The notes under the pieces: generated by a model
What the model was told of the DNA's origin: nothing
Database searches by the model: none
Seen by the model: only the letters and a program-made list of their open reading frames with translations
Program-made: the position numbers and the translations under genes
Source: Bacteroidota bacterium
GTDB taxonomy: Bacteria > Bacteroidota > Bacteroidia > Bacteroidales > P3
DNA length: 13,837 nt
Assembly (NCBI GenBank): GCA_030540495.1
Contig: JAUNWC010000012.1
Location: forward strand, 1 to 13,837
Reading direction: 5' to 3'
Part shown: in pieces, positions 7,373 to 12,394 of the stretch
Position numbering within the stretch: the first letter of the stretch is position 1
Layout of the letters: each line of letters begins with the position of its first letter

Positions 7373-8320
7373 TTATTCTATTCCTGCATAGTATTTCATA
7401 TACTGTATTCTATAGAAAGTAGATGCAGTGCTATTTCTGTCTATAGCCAAACGACCTCTAAAATCAGACAATCTGTGATATGAATTTGTTTGCATCCATT
7501 CTTTTAAAAACTCATTGGCTTTGGTTATAAAAGAAAAACCCTCCTCATACAATACAGATGCCACTTGCACAGCATTTGCACCCACAAGAAGAAGTTTAAT
7601 AACATCCTCTGGCTTATGCACTCCTCCACCTGCAGTTAGATTGCAATTGATAAGTTTTGACAAAATAGCACTCCAACGTATAGTATTATAAAGTTCTGTT
7701 TCGTTACTAAGAATGTTGGCTGGTTTTATACTTTGGGTGTTTATATCTATGTCGTGTTGCAAAAATCTATTGAATATGGATAAAGAAGAAATTCCCATCC
7801 AAGAAAGTTTTTGACACAATTTGGCCAAAGAAGCGGAGTAAGGACTTATTTTCAAAGAAATAGGAAACTCTCCAACCGCTCTTTTCAACGTCTGAATAGT
7901 GTTTTCATAAACATTCTCCACCTCATCAGAAGAGATATTTATGCTCGAAGGCATAATAAACATATTCAATTCTATACCATCCGCTCCTGCACTCTTTATG
8001 CTCTGCGTGAATTGCAACCATTCGCTTGCCGATATACAATTCACACTTGCTATAACGGGAATATTAACCGATTGTTTTGCCTTACGAATCAGGTCTAAAT
8101 AGTTATAAGCCTCCATCATTTCCCCCGCATTGTGTGCTCCCCATACATTGTTACTCTCTTGCGTAATCTGTTCTTCAAACAAAGATTTTAGTATCACAGC
8201 ACCTGCACCTGCATCTTCTATTTGTTTTATACTATCTACATTTGCGGTCTTTCCACAACTGCCCGCTATTATAGGACTATTAATAGTCCTTCCCATATAT
8301 TGTACGCTTATATCTTCCAT
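7373..8320 (-). CDS. dihydroorotate dehydrogenase-like FMN protein, lacking catalytic cysteine
   Basis: This TIM-barrel flavoprotein belongs to the dihydroorotate dehydrogenase-like group, which is distinct from pyrimidine PyrD. The 315-residue product starts at the ATG at 8320 (MEDISVQYMG); the open frame also allows a TTG at 8329, but the ATG gives the normal family start. It has the N-terminal strand NSPIIAGSCGKTANV, an Ala/Gly-rich segment DAGAGAVILKSL, and the FMN phosphate-binding end LTAGGGVHKPEDV (228-240) with VGANAVQVASVLY. In true class 1 enzymes an S-C-P-N motif follows the ELN strand and provides the catalytic base. Here the site reads GIELNMFIMPSS (115-126), without Cys or Ser at that place. 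It is therefore unlikely to make orotate; its substrate is unknown. It heads the leftward gene group and is followed by the four-helix-bundle gene. Confidence 0.88.
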   Translation of the reverse strand: MEDISVQYMGRTINSPIIAGSCGKTANVDSIKQIEDAGAGAVILKSLFEEQITQESNNVWGAHNAGEMMEAYNYLDLIRKAKQSVNIPVIASVNCISASEWLQFTQSIKSAGADGIELNMFIMPSSINISSDEVENVYENTIQTLKRAVGEFPISLKISPYSASLAKLCQKLSWMGISSLSIFNRFLQHDIDINTQSIKPANILSNETELYNTIRWSAILSKLINCNLTAGGGVHKPEDVIKLLLVGANAVQVASVLYEEGFSFITKANEFLKEWMQTNSYHRLSDFRGRLAIDRNSTASTFYRIQYMKYYAGIE

Positions 8321-8341
8321 AACAATCAAAAATTAATGTTA

Positions 8342-8373
8342 CAAAGTTATATAATTACAACCAAACAAACAAA
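8342..8373 (-). promoter_or_regulatory. candidate promoter for the dihydroorotate dehydrogenase-like gene
   Basis: Read leftward, TAACTTTG at 8349-8342 matches the Bacteroidota -7 consensus TAnnTTTG exactly and lies about 21 bp before the ATG at 8320. TTTG copies at 8373-8370 and 8369-8366 could serve as the -33 element, but their spacing (20 or 16 bp) is slightly off the 18 bp seen at the clpP promoter. Confidence 0.5.
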
Positions 8374-8374
8374 A

Positions 8375-8427
8375 TTTTTTACATTTTTTTTCACATTTTT
8401 TATTTTTTATCCAAAAATGACAAAAAA
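8375..8427. other. phased T and A tracts in the divergent promoter region
   Basis: Runs of five to eight T or A residues occur at 8375-8380, 8384-8391, 8396-8401, 8403-8408, 8413-8417 and 8422-8427. Their centres are mostly 9-11 bp apart, close to one helical turn, which favours curved DNA. They lie between the two divergent promoter candidates, where UP-element-like or nucleoid-protein binding would be possible. In a genome this AT-rich the pattern could also be chance. Confidence 0.3.
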
Positions 8428-8431
8428 CTTC

Positions 8432-8461
8432 TTTAAATGTAAAATAAATAACATATCTTTG
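8432..8461 (+). promoter_or_regulatory. candidate promoter for the TPR membrane protein gene
   Basis: TATCTTTG at 8454-8461 matches the Bacteroidota -7 consensus TAnnTTTG. A weak -33 element, TTTA, is at 8432-8435 with an 18 bp spacer, the same spacing as at the clpP promoter. The box lies 49 bp before the ATG at 8511, leaving an AT-rich leader of about 40 nt. Confidence 0.55.
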
Positions 8462-8510
8462 CAAATCAAAATAAAGTTGTTTAATTTTTTAATCTAATTG
8501 TATATACAAA

Positions 8511-9239
8511 ATGAGTAACAAAGACACTGAAAATCTTAAAAATGTTGTTGCTGACACTGAAAAAGGAACAGAGAAGAAAGAGAATCTTCAGGTTGGTGAT
8601 TTGGTTTTGAAAACGGAACAATTTCTTGATAAAAATAAAAAGACACTTATTATTGCATTGCTTGCAGTTGTTGTTGTAGTGGTAGGTATTTGCTTATATG
8701 CATTTTGGTACATACCTTCTCAATCAAAAGATGCTGCTAATGCAATATTTGCCGCTGAGCAATATTATTTACAAAAAGATTATGACAAGGCTCTAAAAGG
8801 AGATGGCAAACATGCAGGCTTTATTGCTGTAAGTGAGGATTATTCTTCTACAAAACAAGGCAAGTTGGCTAAGTACTATGTTGGCAGAATATATTTGGAA
8901 CAAGGCAAATACAAAGAGGCTTTGGACTATCTTAAGGCTTATTCTCCTTCTGACGCTTATATGTCTTCACAAGTTAAGGCTCTGGTAGGAGATTGTTATA
9001 TGGAGTTGAACCAGATAGACGAGGCTATAAAGTATTATAAGAAAGCAAGCAAAACTAATCCAAATGATTTTACTACAGCTCCTATACTTATGAAACTTGC
9101 TACCGCTTATGAGATGAAAAAAGATTATAACTCCGCATTGGAGGCTTATAAGACAATAAAAAAAGACTACCCTTCTTCTCCAGAATACCAACAAATAGAG
9201 AAGTATATATCAAGAATGGAGGCTATTTTGGGTAAATAA
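8511..9239 (+). CDS. membrane-anchored tetratricopeptide repeat protein (YfgM-like layout)
   Basis: This 242-residue protein has a charged cytoplasmic N-terminus (1-44, rich in Lys, Glu and Thr), one strongly hydrophobic membrane segment (about 45-67, including a run of six valines), and a C-terminal domain of tetratricopeptide repeats. TPR units are visible near 117-145 (AKYYVGRIYLEQGKYKEALDYL), 154-186 (VGDCYMELNQIDEAIKYYKKA) and 191-223 (LMKLATAYEMKKDYNSALEAY), each with the small-large residue pattern of the repeat. The layout matches a widespread Bacteroidota family and resembles YfgM of Escherichia coli, an inner-membrane protein linked to the Sec translocon and periplasmic chaperones; equivalence is an inference. 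It stands alone as a single transcription unit, with a promoter candidate in front and a strong terminator just after the stop. Its position next to clpP hints at protein quality control, but this is weak. Confidence 0.85.
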   Translation: MSNKDTENLKNVVADTEKGTEKKENLQVGDLVLKTEQFLDKNKKTLIIALLAVVVVVVGICLYAFWYIPSQSKDAANAIFAAEQYYLQKDYDKALKGDGKHAGFIAVSEDYSSTKQGKLAKYYVGRIYLEQGKYKEALDYLKAYSPSDAYMSSQVKALVGDCYMELNQIDEAIKYYKKASKTNPNDFTTAPILMKLATAYEMKKDYNSALEAYKTIKKDYPSSPEYQQIEKYISRMEAILGK

Positions 9240-9253
9240 TCTTTATATAAGAT

Positions 9254-9298
9254 AATCAAAAAAAGAGGCAAGTAATTTACTTGCCTCTTTTTTTGATT
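9254..9298 (+). terminator. intrinsic terminator after the TPR gene, symmetrical
   Basis: A 22 bp perfect inverted repeat (arms 9254-9275 and 9277-9298) with the GC-containing core AGAGGCAAGTAA and its complement, flanked by seven A on the left and seven T on the right. The practical loop is about 5-7 nt around TAATTTA. It begins 15 bp after the TPR stop codon and ends before the clpP promoter. The T-tract serves rightward transcription; because of its symmetry it could also stop leftward transcription. Confidence 0.9.
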
Positions 9299-9305
9299 AC
9301 TACTT

Positions 9306-9335
9306 TTTGTTTTTTCCAAAAATATACTAACTTTG
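9306..9335 (+). promoter_or_regulatory. promoter of the clpP operon
   Basis: TTTG at 9306-9309, an 18 bp spacer, and TAACTTTG at 9328-9335 fit the Bacteroidota -33/-7 promoter consensus well. It lies directly after the terminator of the TPR gene and 33 bp before the clpP ATG at 9369. The box contains the TTG that would be the longest possible clpP start, which argues against that start. Confidence 0.7.
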
Positions 9336-9368
9336 CAACCAGTAAACTATAAAACATTTAGCAAAGAA

Positions 9369-10088
9369 ATGAATTTACACAAGGAATTTAATCTTTATGC
9401 GACCAAAGGACAGGGAATTAATTCTCTAACTCTTGACCGTTACAAAAAGTATCAAGACAATATTTCTCTCTATACTCCTATGAGAAATGCTTATATAAAC
9501 CCTTCCATCATAGAGGAGCGTCAATTAAATGTAGCACAAATGGACGTTTTTTCTCGTCTTATGATGGATAGAATAATATTTTTGGGTACCGCTATAGACG
9601 ATGACGTAGCAAATATTATTCAGGCTCAACTTTTGTTTTTAGAAAGTACGGATGCAAACAACGATATACAAATCTATTTGAACTCTCCGGGAGGATATGT
9701 TCAAGCCGGTTTAGGTATCTATGACACCATGCAATACATAAGACCCGATGTGGCAACTATATGTACAGGCTTGGCTGCAAGTATGGCAAGTGTCCTTTTA
9801 TGTGCAGGTGCTCCCAAAAAACGCTCCGCTTTGAAACACTCTAGAGTTATGATTCATCAGCCTATGGGAGGTACACAAGGACAGGCCTCAGATATGGTTA
9901 TAGCAGTACAAGAAATACAAAAAACCAAACAAGAACTATATTCCATAATAGCCGAGCATAGTGGACAAAGTATAGAAAGGATAGAAAAAGATGCCGATAG
10001 AGACCATTGGCTAACCTCTGAGGAGGCTTTGGAATATGGAATGATAGATGAAATTCTTGTAAGACAAAAGAAGGAAGAAAAACAGTAG
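9369..10088 (+). CDS. clpP: ATP-dependent Clp protease proteolytic subunit ClpP
   Basis: ClpP is the cytoplasmic serine protease that forms two stacked seven-membered rings and degrades proteins unfolded by ClpX, ClpA or ClpC. The 239-residue product from the ATG at 9369 shows IIEERQLNV (47-55), DRIIFLG, LNSPGGYVQAGLGIYDTM, the catalytic Ser138 in GLAASMAS, His163 in MIHQPMGG, and Asp212 in the DRDHWLTSEEA segment, so the triad is complete. A TTG 36 bp upstream lies inside the -7 box and is rejected. The N-terminal stretch before the conserved NPSIIEE is about 43 residues, longer than in E. coli ClpP, and probably includes a processed propeptide; Met38 is a possible alternative start. It is the first gene of a clpP - thioredoxin-fold lipoprotein - dprA group. 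Neither tig nor clpX is next to it, unlike the arrangement common in bacteria. Confidence 0.96.
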   Translation: MNLHKEFNLYATKGQGINSLTLDRYKKYQDNISLYTPMRNAYINPSIIEERQLNVAQMDVFSRLMMDRIIFLGTAIDDDVANIIQAQLLFLESTDANNDIQIYLNSPGGYVQAGLGIYDTMQYIRPDVATICTGLAASMASVLLCAGAPKKRSALKHSRVMIHQPMGGTQGQASDMVIAVQEIQKTKQELYSIIAEHSGQSIERIEKDADRDHWLTSEEALEYGMIDEILVRQKKEEKQ

Positions 10089-10106
10089 AAATTCTAAAAA
10101 GGAAAT

Positions 10107-11207
10107 ATGATTAAGCACAAGATTTTTGCTTTGCTATTAATGATTATTGTCTTAGCATCCTGCTCTAAACAATCAGAAATAAGCATAAACATACCGGAGT
10201 TATCTGAGGCAGAAGTGGTTGTAACTTATGCAGACTTGCACGACTTAGATAACATAACGGAATTCGAGGTAAAAAAGGGGCAAATCAAATCAGGTAGGTT
10301 TTCTTTTTCTCTGTCTGTGGATAGTATAGATAAGAGGGTGGAGAAATACTTAGATTGCACAGTAAATATTCTCAACAAAGAAAAACGTTTTATGATAAGT
10401 TTGCCTCTGCCAATAGAAAAAAGCAAAAATCTTGTGCTAACAATTACAGGGTTAAAGGAATACATAAACGGGGTTTCTCCCGTAAAAGTAAGTTATGGCG
10501 GAAGCAAGAGCGCTGAGGATTTTTCCAACTTTCTTAACAATGTAAATAAACAATTAGCCAAAATAAGATTGCAAAACGAAGATAATAAGGCTTATTCTCA
10601 AATAGTTAGTCTTTGTGAAGATTTTTCTAAGCAATATAAAGAATCTGCTTTCCCTTATACCATAATTATGAGCCTACTTGCCAACATAGATACGGAGGAT
10701 AACCCTATAATGAAATATTGCGAAAAAATATCCACCCAAACCTCCGACAATCAATGGCAAAACTATTGTATACTAAGGTATAAGAACAAGATATTAAAAC
10801 AAGTTTCCTCTAAGGTAATGCTCTTTAATGCAGAAGATTATCAAGGTAATAGATATACAAACAACGATTTTCTGGGTAAGATAACTTTATTGCATTTTTG
10901 GAGCGTAAAAGGAGTTAATTGCTTGGCGTCATTGAAAGATGTAAAGCAATTTTATGAAAAATATTCTCCCAAAGGATTGCAAGTACTAAGCATATCCATA
11001 GACCCTTTGCCCAATGATTGGTTAAAATGGAGTAAGGAAAACAATTTGCAATGGACATCTTTGTTTGCAAATGGCGAGGTAATAACAAATAGATATAGTT
11101 TCAATGATATACCTATGTATATGCTTTTTGACAAAGAGGGAAAACTTATCAACAAATCCAACAACTTATCTGACCTAATTCCACAGGTGGAATCAAACTT
11201 AGAATAA
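10107..11207 (+). CDS. thioredoxin-fold lipoprotein with degenerate active site (GVNC in place of CxxC)
   Basis: A 366-residue envelope lipoprotein: basic start, hydrophobic core, and lipobox LASC with Cys19. Residues 20-130 form a beta-rich domain resembling the DUF4369 region that precedes thioredoxin domains in Bacteroidota. A helical linker (about 135-235) follows, and the C-terminal thioredoxin/TlpA-like domain (about 236-366) has LLHFWS (261-266), KGLQVLSISID (289-299), a cis-proline in NDIPMYMLF (333-341) and DKEGKLI. In active members FW is followed by a WCxxC-like site; here the aligned residues are GVNC (269-272), so the first, nucleophilic cysteine is a glycine and only the second remains. 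Normal thiol-disulfide exchange is therefore unlikely, and a binding or structural role is possible. It begins 18 bp after clpP with a purine-rich AAAAAGGAAAT before the ATG, and ends 3 bp before dprA. Its partner is unknown. Confidence 0.8.
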   Translation: MIKHKIFALLLMIIVLASCSKQSEISINIPELSEAEVVVTYADLHDLDNITEFEVKKGQIKSGRFSFSLSVDSIDKRVEKYLDCTVNILNKEKRFMISLPLPIEKSKNLVLTITGLKEYINGVSPVKVSYGGSKSAEDFSNFLNNVNKQLAKIRLQNEDNKAYSQIVSLCEDFSKQYKESAFPYTIIMSLLANIDTEDNPIMKYCEKISTQTSDNQWQNYCILRYKNKILKQVSSKVMLFNAEDYQGNRYTNNDFLGKITLLHFWSVKGVNCLASLKDVKQFYEKYSPKGLQVLSISIDPLPNDWLKWSKENNLQWTSLFANGEVITNRYSFNDIPMYMLFDKEGKLINKSNNLSDLIPQVESNLE

Positions 11208-11210
11208 CAG

Positions 11211-12329
11211 ATGGTAAATATTTACGAATTAGCCTTCTCAAAAATATATGGTATAGGGGCAAAAACAGCCTTGGACTTGTTGAACAAAATACCCTCGCCT
11301 GAGGATTTGTTTGCTATGAAAAGGAAAGATTTGCAAACCATTTTCAGCAAAGAAAGGACTATTCAAGATATACTTAACAAAACTATGTTTCATCAATGTG
11401 AGCGAGAATTAAATTTTTTGGAAAAAAACAATATTCGCTCATACTTTGTAACCCATTCTTCATACCCTAAGAACCTAAAAAATATTCCCGACCCACCAAT
11501 TTGTCTTTTTGTGGACGGCAAAGGAGAATTTGATAACAAACACATAGTAAGTATTGTAGGTTCACGTATGGCAACACCATACGGACAGGCTATGACAGAG
11601 CAAATTGTCCAAGAGTTAAAAAAATTGGATGTTATTATTATCAGTGGTTTGGCTTTTGGAATAGATTCAGCCTCACATAGAGCGGCTTTGAAAAACGATA
11701 TTCCCACATTTGCAGTTCTGGGACATGGTTTGGATAGAATATACCCCAGCCAACATTATACCCTTGCTCAAAGTATGAAAGAAAGAGGAGGGCTTATTTC
11801 TGAGTTTTTTACCGGTACCAATGTAAGTCCGTATACTTTTCCACAAAGAAATAGAATTATTGCAGGCATATCTGATTTGGTTATAGTGGTGGAGGCCGCA
11901 AAAAAAGGAGGTGCCCTTATTACGGCTCGTTTGGCCAATGATTACAACAGAGAAGTTTTTGCTTTGCCCGGCAGAGTAGGAGATAAGTATTCCGAAGGAT
12001 GCAATTTTTTGATTTATTCCTCAAGGGCTCACATACTATCCTCATTTAAAAACATATCCTCCCTTATGTCTTGGGAAGAGGAGGAAAAAATGGTTTTTGA
12101 ACCCATAGCCACACAAGAAAACAATATAATAACCATAGACAAATCCTCCACACTACCCGATAAACAAAAAAACATCTATACCACCCTTATAAACAAAGGA
12201 GAAATGGACATAGATACTCTTGCCTTAGAATGCAAAATAAGTATAAATGAACTCTCAGCCCTCCTGTTAGAAATGGAACTTGAGGACTACGTACTATCAA
12301 AACCCGGCAAAATATACAAGGCATTATAA
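11211..12329 (+). CDS. dprA: DNA processing protein DprA (Smf)
   Basis: DprA binds incoming single-stranded DNA and loads RecA during natural transformation. It is widely kept even in bacteria not known to be competent. The 372-residue product has an N-terminal helix-hairpin-helix region (KIYGIGAKTALDLL, 11-24), then the Rossmann-like core: IVGSRMATPYGQ (115-126), SGLAFGIDSASHRAAL (145-160), LGHGLDRIYP (170-179), SEFFTGT, FPQRNRIIAGISDLVIVVEA (210-229), GGALITARLA (233-242) and FALPGRVGDKYSEGCN (250-265). A C-terminal winged-helix domain (about 315-372) is present with a KGEMDIDTLA helix and a turn ending SKPGKIYKAL. All core motifs are intact and the length is normal. It starts 3 bp after the lipoprotein gene, so it belongs to the clpP operon. 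A restriction-modification gene follows on the same strand after 65 bp. Confidence 0.96.
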   Translation: MVNIYELAFSKIYGIGAKTALDLLNKIPSPEDLFAMKRKDLQTIFSKERTIQDILNKTMFHQCERELNFLEKNNIRSYFVTHSSYPKNLKNIPDPPICLFVDGKGEFDNKHIVSIVGSRMATPYGQAMTEQIVQELKKLDVIIISGLAFGIDSASHRAALKNDIPTFAVLGHGLDRIYPSQHYTLAQSMKERGGLISEFFTGTNVSPYTFPQRNRIIAGISDLVIVVEAAKKGGALITARLANDYNREVFALPGRVGDKYSEGCNFLIYSSRAHILSSFKNISSLMSWEEEEKMVFEPIATQENNIITIDKSSTLPDKQKNIYTTLINKGEMDIDTLALECKISINELSALLLEMELEDYVLSKPGKIYKAL

Positions 12330-12333
12330 CAAC

Positions 12334-12361
12334 TTGATATATAATTTTTATTGTATTTTTG
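12334..12361 (+). promoter_or_regulatory. candidate promoter for the restriction-modification gene
   Basis: TATTTTTG at 12354-12361 matches TAnnTTTG, with TTG at 12334-12336 and a 17 bp spacer. It sits in the 65 bp between dprA and the R-M gene, 33 bp before the ATG, so the R-M gene can probably be expressed independently of the clpP-dprA operon. A purine-rich stretch, AAGAGGAAAAAAGAAG, lies just before the start codon. Confidence 0.5.
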
Positions 12362-12394
12362 CAGTTGGTTAGGAAATAAGAGGAAAAAAGAAGT

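Noticed and set aside
8222..8497. Open frame of about 91 codons running rightward through the divergent region.
   Set aside because: It overlaps the start of the flavoprotein gene and both promoter candidates, and its product is a low-complexity Phe/Thr/Lys-rich translation of AT-rich DNA.
9333..9368. N-terminal extension of ClpP from a TTG start.
   Set aside because: The TTG is inside the -7 promoter box, and the ATG at 9369 fits better.
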